Source: Silvanigrella aquatica (lineage in GTDB: Bacteria > Bdellovibrionota_B > Oligoflexia > Silvanigrellales > Silvanigrellaceae). From it: 42,228 bases of DNA. The DNA is taken from assembly GCF_001907975.1 (NCBI RefSeq), contig NZ_CP017835.1:1-42228 (forward strand). The letters are read 5' to 3'. The position numbers and the translations under genes were made by a program. Below the pieces are notes generated by a model. It was not told the DNA's origin, made no database searches, and was given only the letters and a program-made list of their open reading frames with translations. Of this stretch, positions 25,915 to 33,681 are shown in pieces; the stretch's first letter is position 1; each line of letters begins with the position of its first letter.

Positions 25915-26098
25915 AGTACGCTGACAAGAGGAGAAGAAAGAGTGGGAACTCCGTTCGCTTCACTCACTCCGCCATCACTTCGTGATGTTGGCACTCAAAC
26001 GCAAACGGTTTGGGCGCAAAAATGGCTATGGCTTTGCCATGCCTTTTTTGGCTCCCCACCAGTTTGCTTTTCGTCACACACTACGCCATGCCGTCGGC
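25915..26098. other. oriT: Candidate origin of transfer (oriT)
   Basis: A non-coding stretch clearly richer in G+C than its flanks lies just upstream of the relaxosome genes. It holds several short inverted repeats: CATCAC-TTC-GTGATG (25973-25987), AAAC-G-GTTT (26003-26011) and GGCTATGGC-TTT-GCCATGCC (26024-26043), plus GCCATGCC repeated at 26036-26043 and 26085-26092. MobF oriTs usually lie upstream of their accessory and relaxase genes and carry such repeats. I cannot point to the nick site; AGTGTGTGACG on the minus strand (about 26073-26083) loosely resembles the GTGTGG nick of F, a weak hint. The 65-codon frame through here is not convincing. Confidence 0.5.
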
Positions 26099-26253
26099 AA
26101 AGTTATGTAATAAAAATAAAAATATGCTTTAAATAAAAGGAAAAAATGTTAAAAAGTTATGTAATAAGTACATAATAGTTACGTAACTGTTACTTATTTG
26201 ACTTCAAAATCCAATTATATTATCATAATAACGTATGTACATATTATGTAATA
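26099..26253 (+). promoter_or_regulatory. Relaxosome-gene promoter with TTAYGTAA operator cluster
   Basis: AAAGTTATGTAATAA occurs at 26099-26113 and 26153-26167. A perfect palindrome AGTTACGTAACT lies at 26177-26188, TATGTACATA at 26234-26243 and TTATGTAATA at 26244-26253. The promoter TTGACT (26198-26203), 17 bases, TATCAT (26221-26226) fits the consensus well. The motif TTAYGTAA therefore appears four times around it, the last over the likely transcription start. The ribbon-helix-helix protein made from this promoter is the likely ligand. Confidence 0.65.
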
Positions 26254-26271
26254 TAATTTTGAGGTGATAAT

Positions 26272-26682
26272 ATGGCAAAAAGAGTTACAATTTCAGTAAA
26301 AGATAGTGACTACGAAAAGCTAAAACAGTCGGCAGAATCTAAAGGAAAAAAAGTAATTGATCTTATAAACAAAAAGGTAAAAGGGAAGTCAAATATTGGA
26401 AAAATTTTAAAGAGTAATGAAGAAATAATTCTTGAAAATTCTAATTTAAAAAAGTCTATTAATGATTTACAAAATCAAATTAATTACTTGCAAAAAACAA
26501 TTTTTGAAGTTGGAAAATTGAATACAGAATATCTTGCTTTTACTAAGACTATACTAACTGAAATTATTAAGAATACTATGAAAGATAGAACAAAAGAAAA
26601 AGTAGAAGAAGCTATCAATAATTACTTACAAATAGCACAAACTGAATCAACAAATGAAATGAAAAAAATCTTGGTTATGTAA
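26272..26682 (+). CDS. TrwA-like relaxosome accessory protein (RHH plus coiled coil)
   Basis: 136 residues with GAGG six bases before the ATG. RVTISVKDSDYEKLKQSAESKG at residues 4-25 (strand then helix) is a ribbon-helix-helix start, shown here in the family order. Residues 45-80 have a heptad pattern (ENSNLKKSINDLQNQINYLQ). Such proteins bind oriT, stimulate the relaxase and repress their own operon. It lies 28 bp upstream of the relaxase gene, the place of TrwA in R388. The assignment rests on fold and context, not on close similarity. Confidence 0.72.
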   Translation: MAKRVTISVKDSDYEKLKQSAESKGKKVIDLINKKVKGKSNIGKILKSNEEIILENSNLKKSINDLQNQINYLQKTIFEVGKLNTEYLAFTKTILTEIIKNTMKDRTKEKVEEAINNYLQIAQTESTNEMKKILVM

Positions 26683-26710
26683 TACAAAAATTCAACAGGA
26701 GTTTAGATTT

Positions 26711-28054
26711 ATGTTGTCAATATATAGATTACAAAATGTATCACAAGCATTAACTTATTATAAAGAAGACAATTATTATTCTAAAGAAAATCAAGAAGAA
26801 TACTCTGAATGGTATGGAATTGCAGCCGAAGATTTAGGTTTGAATGGTAAAGTTAAATTGAAAGATTTTAACTACATTTTAAATGGTTGTAATAGAGACG
26901 GAAAATCACTTGTAAATAAAAAAATAAAAGAACAAAAGTTATCTTATGAAACATATTATAATGTAAAAAATGAATATAATAAGTTAATAAATAGTTTAAA
27001 TATTGAAGATAAATATAAAGATGAAATATCTATTATTATAAATAAAATAACAGATTCAAACGATAAAATTCCAGTAAAAACAATAGATAATTATGAAAAA
27101 AGAATATCATCTTTAATTAATAATTCAAATGTAATATCAATTGATAAAAAAGATAAATTTAAAGGTGAATTTAAAAAAATTAATCATAACTTTAAAAAAA
27201 TAGCTGATAGAAGACCAGCTTATGATCTGACATTTTCAGCGCCAAAATCTGTTTCAATAGCCGCTTTAGTTGGAGACGATAAAAGATTAATAGATGCTCA
27301 CAGAAATGCTGTAAAATATGCTTTAAGTGTTGTCGAAAAAGAGTATTCACAGACTAGAATTGTTGAAAATAATAATAGGAATATTTTAGTTACAAATAAT
27401 ATAGTAGCAGCTACTTTTGAACATGATATTAGCAGGAAAATAGATCCTCAATTACATACACATTGTGTTCTAATGAACCTTACAAAAAGTAATGGGGAAT
27501 GGCGTTCAATTAATCAAGATGGATTTTATTATAGCTCGAAAAAATTAGGGGCAATATATCAAAATGAACTTGCAAAATGTATTAAAAAATTGGGCTATGA
27601 AATAAAACTAAATCCTAACGGTACTTTTGATATAAAAGGTTATACAAATGACCACCTTCTTCATTTTTCAAAACGATCATTACAGATGAAAGAAATGGGT
27701 TCTAAAAACCAAAGAGACGCAAGAAAATATGTATTGATAGAAAGAGATAAAAAAGTTGATGGAATACCTAAAAAATCAACCTATAATGAATGGAAAAATG
27801 AGGCTAAAATTTTAAATATTACTCATCCTATTTCTTCAAATGTAAATACTTTTAATGAGCAAAATAGTATTAATAAGATTGACATTTTAGAAAGTATAAT
27901 TTCAAATTCTGTTAAGGAATTAACCGAAAATGATATTAGTTTAAAAAAAGATAAATTGCATGAAAAAATACTCACAAAATCGTTAGGAATATTTGATTAT
28001 AATGAAGAAACAAAAGTAAGAACAGAAGAGTATTTAAAAAAAAAGCTCATTTAG
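26711..28054 (+). CDS. MobF (TrwC/TraI) relaxase, N-terminal transesterase part
   Basis: 447 residues. MLSIYRLQNVSQALTYY..DNYY places Tyr pairs at 16/17 and 22/23, as in TrwC and F TraI. AYDLTFSAPKSVSIAAL and FEHDISRKIDPQLHTHC give the HUH metal site. About 90 extra residues lie between the Tyr region and the APKSVS motif compared with TrwC. The enzyme nicks oriT and stays bound to the 5' end. The frame ends at TAG 28052-28054, three codons past a run of nine A. The helicase half continues in the -1 frame, so the full product would be about 1123 residues. Confidence 0.93.
   Translation: MLSIYRLQNVSQALTYYKEDNYYSKENQEEYSEWYGIAAEDLGLNGKVKLKDFNYILNGCNRDGKSLVNKKIKEQKLSYETYYNVKNEYNKLINSLNIEDKYKDEISIIINKITDSNDKIPVKTIDNYEKRISSLINNSNVISIDKKDKFKGEFKKINHNFKKIADRRPAYDLTFSAPKSVSIAALVGDDKRLIDAHRNAVKYALSVVEKEYSQTRIVENNNRNILVTNNIVAATFEHDISRKIDPQLHTHCVLMNLTKSNGEWRSINQDGFYYSSKKLGAIYQNELAKCIKKLGYEIKLNPNGTFDIKGYTNDHLLHFSKRSLQMKEMGSKNQRDARKYVLIERDKKVDGIPKKSTYNEWKNEAKILNITHPISSNVNTFNEQNSINKIDILESIISNSVKELTENDISLKKDKLHEKILTKSLGIFDYNEETKVRTEEYLKKKLI
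28039..28045 (+). promoter_or_regulatory. A AAA AAG slippery heptamer joining the relaxase and helicase frames
   Basis: The zero-frame codons are TTA AAA AAA AAG CTC ATT TAG. The last heptamer A-AAA-AAG is in the register used by E. coli dnaX for -1 frameshifting. A -1 slip gives AAA GCT CAT TTA GTA GGT and opens into the helicase frame without a stop. A purine-rich AGAAGAG lies about ten bases upstream as a weak stimulator. I see no clear hairpin downstream. Transcript slippage on the nine-A run, or a missing A in the assembly, would give the same fusion. Confidence 0.6.
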
Positions 28055-28125
28055 TAGGTCAGAAAAATAAAGAAGAATACGTCACAAATGAATCTCTAAA
28101 AATTGAAACTGATACAATAAATATT

Positions 28126-30081
28126 ATGCAAAGAGGCAAAAATATATTTGAGAGTATTGTTGAAATTGAAGAAGCAAAAAAGATTATCAATTCAATTCAT
28201 AATGATTCAATTAAAGCTGGATATGATGGTTTAAATTCAGGCCAAAAAGAAGCGATAGAAGTCTATTTAACGTCACATGATAGGATCATTGCATGGCAGG
28301 GAGTAGCAGGCGCAGGCAAAACATTTTCTCTAGCTTCTGCAACAGAAATTGCTAAAAAAAATGGGTATATTGTTAAGGGTTTTGCTCCTCAAGCTGAAGC
28401 AGCTAAAGTTCTAGCTGAAGAGGCAAAGTTGAGTGAAGCACATACAGTTAAATCATTATTAGTCGATACTTCTATTGCTGGAAGAGCTGCTGGAAAGGAA
28501 ATTTGGATTATCGATGAAGCTGGTACGCTTAGTGCAAAAGATGCTCATGATTTATTAAAAAAAGCTGAATTTGAAAATGCAAAAGTATTGCTAGTTGGCG
28601 ATACGAAACAATTGTCTTCTGTCGGTGCTGGCAACCCCTTCAAACAGTTGCAAGAACATGGAATAAAATTTGCTGAATTATGTGAAGGAATGAGACAAAA
28701 AGATCGAACTTTGAAAGAATCAGTAGATCTTATTGCAAAAGGGAATACAAAACTGGGATTAGAAATATTAGAAAAAAATGGAAAGGTAAATGAGATAGCC
28801 GACACAGAAAAAATCATAGCAAACATGGCAAATGATTATTTAAAGCTCAGTAAAAAGGATTTAGAAGCATCACTTTTTATTTCGTCAACTAATTATGAGA
28901 AAGACCAAATCACAAATATAGTTAGAAGCGAATTAAAAAGAAAAGAAGTTTTAAAAGATTCAGTTGAAATTAAAACTCTAGAATCATTTGGATATAATGA
29001 ATATACTTTAAGAAATTCAAATATTTATTCAAAAAATGATATTTTAATTTTAAATAAGAATGAAAACGGGTTATTAAAAAATGTTGAATACAAAGTTTTA
29101 GATGTTAATCATAAAAGTAATACTATTATAATTTGCTCTGATGATTTTAAAAAAGAAATTGATGTTTCAAAAATTAAAGGTAATTTATATCAAGAAAAAA
29201 TTATTGAAGTATCAATAGGTGATAGGATTAAGTGGACAAAAAATCATTCAGTTAAAAAAAGTAGCACTAAAGATTCTAAGGCAAAAAGTGAAAGAAGGTT
29301 GAATGGACAATATTTAAATGTTATTGCAATTGATAAGGAAAATAACAGAGCAACTTTAGAGTATAATAATGGAAAAAAAGAATCTATTGATTTAATGAAA
29401 AGTAATTTTATAGATTATAATTATGTTTCTACCGTTTTTTCTAGTCAAGGAAAAACATGCGATAAAGTTTACGCATCAATAACAAATGTTGATAGAGAAA
29501 ATTTTTATGTAGCAGTTTCACGTGCTAAATATGATTGCAAAATATACACAAATGATAAAAATATTCTTTATAAAAATGTAGAAAAAATTGGTGCGAATAA
29601 GACTGCATATGATAAAATTGTAGAAGAGAATAAAATACAAATAAATTTAAATAATGACAAATTAAAGAAAGATCATATTGTAAAAAAATTTTCTGAAAAT
29701 GACTTAGAATCTATCAAAATCAGTAGAAAGATAAAGGAAAAAAGTTATGAAATTTCATATAAGATTGGATTAGATCCTATAAATAATGAACTAGGAATAT
29801 TTTCAAAATATGGTAATAATAATCAAGAAATAATTGCTAATAGTATAAAATATGAAATTAATAAAGAATTTGGAATTAGTAGATCAACAGGATTACATAC
29901 ATTACCAGTAAATACATTAAAAGAAATATACTCATTAAAGATTCAAAACATTGCGAAAGAATGCCAATCTCAATATTTTCATAAGCTAAATCCAAATCAT
30001 AAAAACCGCCCAATCGATACAATGCACAATGAAGATTTGGCTCGAAAACAAAATATTTCGAAACCCAAAATAAGAAGATAA
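28126..30081 (+). CDS. MobF (TrwC/TraI) relaxase, C-terminal helicase part
   Basis: 651 residues from the first ATG of this frame, but the frame is open from 28042 and is probably entered by frameshift, since no good ribosome-binding site precedes 28126. The RecD-like helicase motifs are in order: LNSGQKEAIEVYL, Walker A GVAGAGKTFSLA, IWIIDEAGTL, VGDTKQLSSVGAG, and the final STVFSSQGKTCDKV with FYVAVSRAKYD. It would unwind plasmid DNA 5'-3' from the nick during transfer. The last 150 residues are unlike known domains and may bind partners. Confidence 0.9.
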   Translation: MQRGKNIFESIVEIEEAKKIINSIHNDSIKAGYDGLNSGQKEAIEVYLTSHDRIIAWQGVAGAGKTFSLASATEIAKKNGYIVKGFAPQAEAAKVLAEEAKLSEAHTVKSLLVDTSIAGRAAGKEIWIIDEAGTLSAKDAHDLLKKAEFENAKVLLVGDTKQLSSVGAGNPFKQLQEHGIKFAELCEGMRQKDRTLKESVDLIAKGNTKLGLEILEKNGKVNEIADTEKIIANMANDYLKLSKKDLEASLFISSTNYEKDQITNIVRSELKRKEVLKDSVEIKTLESFGYNEYTLRNSNIYSKNDILILNKNENGLLKNVEYKVLDVNHKSNTIIICSDDFKKEIDVSKIKGNLYQEKIIEVSIGDRIKWTKNHSVKKSSTKDSKAKSERRLNGQYLNVIAIDKENNRATLEYNNGKKESIDLMKSNFIDYNYVSTVFSSQGKTCDKVYASITNVDRENFYVAVSRAKYDCKIYTNDKNILYKNVEKIGANKTAYDKIVEENKIQINLNNDKLKKDHIVKKFSENDLESIKISRKIKEKSYEISYKIGLDPINNELGIFSKYGNNNQEIIANSIKYEINKEFGISRSTGLHTLPVNTLKEIYSLKIQNIAKECQSQYFHKLNPNHKNRPIDTMHNEDLARKQNISKPKIRR

Positions 30082-30094
30082 ACCCATAAAAGAC

Positions 30095-30224
30095 CTATTA
30101 TGAACTATAAAAGACCATAATAGAATACAATAGAGAGTCAAAAAAGTTCTATTTAGACCTCTTGACAATACTTATAAGTTTCTTTATAGTTCTATTTAGA
30201 ACGTTTTACGCTCTAAATAGAACT
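30095..30224 (+). promoter_or_regulatory. parC: parC-like centromere and partition promoter
   Basis: The promoter TTGACA (30162-30167), 17 bases, TATAGT (30185-30190) is near consensus. AGTTCTATTTAGA occurs at 30145-30157 and 30188-30200 and inverted at 30212-30224. The last two belong to an 18-bp perfect inverted repeat (30183-30200 and 30212-30229). Upstream, CTATTATG (30095-30102) mirrors CATAATAG (30116-30123), and ATAAAAGACC is repeated. Repeats around the promoter of a parM-type gene are the usual centromere and operator bound by ParR. GGAGG at 30260-30264 serves the ATPase gene. Confidence 0.75.
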
Positions 30225-30270
30225 ATAAACGTTCTTATCCAGTTTTTATCATTCTTTATGGAGGTTCTTT

Positions 30271-31284
30271 ATGGATTTTTTTCAATTTCCATCAATTTCT
30301 AAAGCAATACCTGAATTCTACAGTAACCGTTCAGATATGCTTCAGTTTGATTTGGAGCATGGGCGTTATGCTGTCGGAGATCTCTGTGTTGTGGAAAGAC
30401 TTGAAGGTGTTCGTACAATAAATGCAGGGCCAGCAGATGCGAATTGGAGAGCTGTCTTTAACTCCAGTGTTTTGAAATCAGGATTTAACGAATGTTGTGT
30501 CGTTATGGGTGCTCCAAAAAGTAAATTACTTGAATTTAAAACTAAATTTAATGTCCCCTTTGTAGTTAAAGGAAAAGATGTGAAAGGAGAAAATAAAGAA
30601 ATTACAATTAAAGATATTCGAATCATTCCAGAAGCGACAGGTCATTCTTTAGCATTTCAAAGTGCGCTTCAAGAGGAAGTTTTAGTAGTCTCTATTGGAT
30701 TTGGAACAATTGAAGCAGGTGCAGCTAATGATCAGGGTATCATTTCTTCAACTCTTGTTTCATTTGATCTAGGAACCCAGGTTGTAGCGCAGGATGTAAT
30801 GAGCCAAATATTAACTAACGGAGCTGTGGTTCCCGTAGGGAAGGGTCGTTTACATTATTTTGATGATGTTGTTAGGGATGTTCATGATGGGAAAAAACGT
30901 GATTTTCCACTTCGTAGTTCACAGGGAATTTTAAAATCAGATACAGTTCATGAAATGGTATTTAATGCTTTAGAAACATATGCAGAAACTATACAAGTTA
31001 CTCTAAGAGCATATTTAAATAAATACCGTGATAGAAAATTTAAATTAATTTTGACTGGTGGAGGTATGCTTTATCTTCCAGTACGTAAAAAATTAGAAGA
31101 ATTAGCTACAAACGATAATTATTCTTTGATTGAAATATCTGAAGAAAGCAGAGTTAAATCAGCTGCTGTTGGGTATAGAATTGTAGGCGAAAAATTATTT
31201 CCAGAGGACAATTTAATCGCATTAGATTTGGGGAATCACACCACAATTGGCTTTTATAAAGAGGCACAAATTAAGTTGAATTAA
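30271..31284 (+). CDS. parM: ParM/StbA-like actin-type partition ATPase, apparently circularly permuted
   Basis: 337 residues with GGAGG six bases before the ATG. Actin-like motifs are the phosphate-2 strand VLVVSIGFGTIEAGA at 137-151 and the adenosine motif LILTGGGM at 259-266. The phosphate-1 strand, normally at the extreme N-terminus, is at the C-terminus: LIALDLGNHTTIGFY at 315-329, after EESRVKSAAVGY where such proteins normally end. The N-terminus starts directly at FFQFPSI, the segment that usually follows phosphate-1. Joining the C-terminus to the N-terminus restores the standard order. It would form filaments that move plasmid copies apart. ATPase identity is strong; the permutation is read from motif order. 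Confidence 0.88.
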   Translation: MDFFQFPSISKAIPEFYSNRSDMLQFDLEHGRYAVGDLCVVERLEGVRTINAGPADANWRAVFNSSVLKSGFNECCVVMGAPKSKLLEFKTKFNVPFVVKGKDVKGENKEITIKDIRIIPEATGHSLAFQSALQEEVLVVSIGFGTIEAGAANDQGIISSTLVSFDLGTQVVAQDVMSQILTNGAVVPVGKGRLHYFDDVVRDVHDGKKRDFPLRSSQGILKSDTVHEMVFNALETYAETIQVTLRAYLNKYRDRKFKLILTGGGMLYLPVRKKLEELATNDNYSLIEISEESRVKSAAVGYRIVGEKLFPEDNLIALDLGNHTTIGFYKEAQIKLN

Positions 31285-31296
31285 TGGGAGTTTATT

Positions 31297-31596
31297 GTGG
31301 CAAAAAAAGTAGAAAAAAATGAAGTAAGTAAACTAAGGAAGTACGCCGATTTTTTTCCTGAAAAAAATTCAATTGATAAAGAATTATTAGAAATATTCTT
31401 TCCTGAAAATGGATTTCAACATGATTCTTTAGGCTTAATGACGTTAAATACTAATGATACAATTAAGTCCGCATTAATTTATTTTAAGAAAAATGTAATA
31501 GATGTTGAAAAACAAGCTAAAAAATTAGAACAAAATAAAGTAAAAGTTGCAGAAAAAGAAGTTAAAGAAAAAAATAGTAAAATTAATCTTGAATAA
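31297..31596 (+). CDS. ParR-like centromere-binding protein candidate
   Basis: 99 residues from a GTG with GGGAG eight bases upstream, 12 bp after parM. The protein is highly charged: a basic N-terminus, a middle part FFPENGFQHDSLGLMTLNTND, and a C-terminal Lys/Glu-rich helix. ParR proteins are of this size and follow parM in the same operon, with a DNA-binding N-terminal part and a filament-binding tail. I do not recognise the sequence itself; the call comes from position and size. Confidence 0.55.
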   Translation: MAKKVEKNEVSKLRKYADFFPEKNSIDKELLEIFFPENGFQHDSLGLMTLNTNDTIKSALIYFKKNVIDVEKQAKKLEQNKVKVAEKEVKEKNSKINLE

Positions 31597-31605
31597 GAGT
31601 TATCA

Positions 31606-31630
31606 AAGATTGGATATTATTTCCAATCTT
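31606..31630 (+). terminator. Hairpin between the partition operon and the next gene
   Basis: AAGATTGG (31606-31613) and CCAATCTT (31623-31630) form an 8-bp perfect stem with a 9-base A/T loop. No T-tract follows on the plus strand, so it is a weak terminator, an attenuator or an mRNA-stabilising hairpin. Confidence 0.3.
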
Positions 31631-31643
31631 AATAAGGAGTAAT

Positions 31644-31883
31644 ATGAGAAAAATTGAGCTAGATATTTTCCAATGGACTGCAATAATAACAGAAACAAAT
31701 GGAAGATATAAAAAGTATTTTATTGAATATAAAGATGGGTTTTATTTTTTATATGTACAAAGAAAAAAAGGAAAAAAATCAAGATGGAGTCAACCTCAAG
31801 TGATAGAAAAATCAAAAAATATTTTAAAAATTGATTTTGATGAGAAGTCAGAGGCAGGGCTTAGAAGTGTTATTGTCGCTTAA
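31644..31883 (+). CDS. Hypothetical 79-residue protein
   Basis: AAGGAG lies seven bases before the ATG. The sequence is aromatic and basic (YKKYFIEYKDGFYFLYVQRKKGKKSRWSQ, in two beta-like strands), suggesting a small all-beta nucleic-acid-binding protein, but no family is recognised. It follows the partition operon by 47 bp on the same strand and could belong to it. Confidence 0.55.
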   Translation: MRKIELDIFQWTAIITETNGRYKKYFIEYKDGFYFLYVQRKKGKKSRWSQPQVIEKSKNILKIDFDEKSEAGLRSVIVA

Positions 31884-32325
31884 CAGAAGCACTTAAAGCC
31901 CGTTGTTATATTTATCTATTATCAATTACAAAGTCAAAGTTTATATTGCTTTATTTATTTTTTTATACCTCATACAGTGGTTCGAGTTTATTTTTTGTCG
32001 GTTGTTAAGGGGTGGGGGTATAAGATTATTTTTTCCCTTTGATTTTATTTTTTTGTTCTTCGCCTTACGGTGATTTTGCTCCGTATGAGCATCAATGGGG
32101 CAAAGCCCCATACCCCAAGTTTTAAAAATAATATTTATTATTATTGATATACTTAATAAAAAAATATTTTAAATATATTTGTGTCAATTTTTATTCTCTT
32201 AATTAAAAAGTTAGATGAAAAAGTTAATAAAAAATATTTTGTTTCATTTGACAGATAGGGCATTTTGTCCTATGATTAAATCATACCCGACAATAATGTC
32301 TGGGTTTTTGCGGAGGTATTTTCCC
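31884..32325. other. Intergenic region with a GC-rich palindrome
   Basis: About 440 bases with no gene I can support. ATGGGGC-AAA-GCCCCAT (32095-32111) is a strong 7-bp hairpin with no T-tract after it, in a short segment of higher G+C. An open frame crosses 32215-32325, but the better start for the next gene is the GTG at 32326. Confidence 0.5.
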
Positions 32326-32616
32326 GTGTTTTTATTTGAATTTTGTGTTGTAAAAGTCAATTTTCCTGAAGCAGATTTTTGGCTTATTCGTTTAGGTTCC
32401 CAAAACAAAGTTGGTATGCCTGTAAAAAAATTCTATAAAGAACATATAGGAATTAAAGTAACGAGAATAGATATTTTAATTCCTGAATATCTTTTTTATG
32501 TTTTTCTTGATTTGTTCAATAGAAAATATTTCAAAAACTTTTGTGCTCAGGGTACTTTAAATCTTGTATATATTAAAGTAAGCCAAGTTGAACGTTTAAA
32601 ATTCGAGACAAGTTAA
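32326..32616 (+). CDS. Small protein resembling part of an HsdS-type target-recognition domain
   Basis: 96 residues from GTG 32326-32328, with GGAGG nine bases upstream; ATGs at 32215 and 32299 are in frame but lack such a site. The core FPEADFWLIRLGSQNKVG is followed by EHIGIKVTRIDILIPEYLFYVF...AQGTLNLVYIKVSQVERL. The latter half recalls the end of type I restriction specificity domains (retrieval of pages LxPxYLxY then GT..L..I....V). A complete HsdS has two such domains and a partner HsdM, neither present. It is followed after a hairpin by an HTH gene; proteins of this pair type seem to travel together on plasmids. Confidence 0.5.
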   Translation: MFLFEFCVVKVNFPEADFWLIRLGSQNKVGMPVKKFYKEHIGIKVTRIDILIPEYLFYVFLDLFNRKYFKNFCAQGTLNLVYIKVSQVERLKFETS

Positions 32617-32629
32617 CGCTTGTCTTTTT
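32606..32629 (+). terminator. Hairpin with T-tract at the end of the HsdS-like gene
   Basis: AGACAAG (32606-32612) and CTTGTCT (32619-32625) with a six-base loop, then a run of T to 32629. It contains the stop codon of the preceding gene and lies 17 bp before the HTH gene. It looks like a modest rho-independent terminator or attenuator. Confidence 0.55.
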
Positions 32630-32645
32630 ATTAAGGGGTTTTCAA

Positions 32646-32993
32646 ATGAAAATTGTAAGAATTCCGAGTATTCAAGATCAAAAATCTTTCTTGAAAAGAC
32701 AGAGTTTAAGTACATCTGATGAGTATGAAATAGAAATTCCAAATTCCTGGAAAGTATTTGAAAGAGGTTATATTTCGCCATCGCCCGAAGAAATAAGAAC
32801 GACTTTTAAAGGTTTTTCAAGTACTCAGCTTGCAAAAATGTTGGGACTTTCCGATGGTAGAGTGATTCGTAGATGGAAATCTGGTGAATCTGAAATTCCT
32901 TACTCTGCTTGGCGGCTATTTCTAATAATTACTGAGAGAGTTGTAGATTTAAATGAGGATCGTTCTCTCTTTGAAGAGAAGAATAAAGAATAA
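32646..32993 (+). CDS. HTH DNA-binding protein
   Basis: 115 residues, with AAGGGG seven bases before the ATG. The helix-turn-helix is FSSTQLAKMLGLSDGRVIRRWKSGESEIPY, running from about residue 58 to 87 in one unit, followed by SAWRLFLIITERVV. This ending is typical of small plasmid- or phage-borne XRE-like regulators. The N-terminal 50 residues are unrecognised. It probably controls the small genes around it; its target site is not evident. Confidence 0.72.
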   Translation: MKIVRIPSIQDQKSFLKRQSLSTSDEYEIEIPNSWKVFERGYISPSPEEIRTTFKGFSSTQLAKMLGLSDGRVIRRWKSGESEIPYSAWRLFLIITERVVDLNEDRSLFEEKNKE

Positions 32994-33005
32994 TAGGGGT
33001 TTAAA

Positions 33006-33413
33006 ATGGGAAATTTTCCTTATAAGAATTGGCTTTTGCATCCTCCTTGTTCATGGATGTTGTTACATTTGAAAATGGAAAATGAAATTAAATTAATTAA
33101 TATAGATAAAAGGAAAAAAGAGTATAAAGAGAAAGTGAAAGAGATAAAAGAAAATTATGATTTATTAATAATTAAAGCTCAAGAAGATTATGAAAAAGAG
33201 TGGAATTTTTTATTATCTGAGGGACTCGCTTGGGTTGATGACTCAAAATCTCCGTATAAGGTTTATTTTGAGAAGAAAAATGAAAAAAAAGTTCTTGATA
33301 TTTTAAATTTTGAATACAGTTTTTCTTCAAAAGGTATTGAAGATACACTTTTATTTAGTAGTATAAAGAAACAATATGGTCTACCACACTACAATCGAAT
33401 GATCAGATTTTAA
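33006..33413 (+). CDS. Hypothetical 135-residue protein
   Basis: AGGGG lies six bases before the ATG, 12 bp after the HTH gene. Residues 25-70 form a charged helical, possibly coiled-coil region (IDKRKKEYKEKVKEIKENYD). The rest has mixed alpha-beta character. No family is recognised. It is probably in one transcript with its neighbours on both sides. Confidence 0.55.
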   Translation: MGNFPYKNWLLHPPCSWMLLHLKMENEIKLINIDKRKKEYKEKVKEIKENYDLLIIKAQEDYEKEWNFLLSEGLAWVDDSKSPYKVYFEKKNEKKVLDILNFEYSFSSKGIEDTLLFSSIKKQYGLPHYNRMIRF

Positions 33414-33423
33414 AGGAGTTATA

Positions 33424-33681
33424 ATGTCGAATAAATTTTTATTTGATTTATCAGTAGATTTTTTTAATTTTTGTGAAGTTATTTTGTCGTCTCGTATACA
33501 TAACTGGCAGAATCTAGACTTTTCTCATAAATCTGCTCATTTATTTTGGGTAGGTGTTGCAGTTATATTTTATATTATTATTTATAATTTACTTTTGTTT
33601 GTTGCTATTAAAAGCTTTCCTGTAATAAAGAATGCTTGTATGAAGTCCTACCGTGAGGCCAAGAGCAAAAAAAGTAATTGA
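33424..33681 (+). CDS. Small single-pass membrane protein
   Basis: 85 residues with AAGGAG six bases before the ATG. One hydrophobic helix at about residues 40-64 (LFWVGVAVIFYIIIYNLLLF), then a basic C-terminus (SYREAKSKKSN), so an N-out, C-in topology is likely. Its last 93 bases overlap the convergent gene at 33589. Function unknown. Confidence 0.5.
   Translation: MSNKFLFDLSVDFFNFCEVILSSRIHNWQNLDFSHKSAHLFWVGVAVIFYIIIYNLLLFVAIKSFPVIKNACMKSYREAKSKKSN

Noticed and set aside
25942..26136. 64-residue plus-strand frame in the candidate oriT
   Set aside because: It has no good start site and runs through nested inverted repeats and the first operator; better explained as non-coding.
26711..30081. 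Relaxase gene as a dead pseudogene
   Set aside because: All relaxase and helicase motifs are intact on both sides of the break, and the break is exactly a slippery heptamer; an assembly error remains possible.
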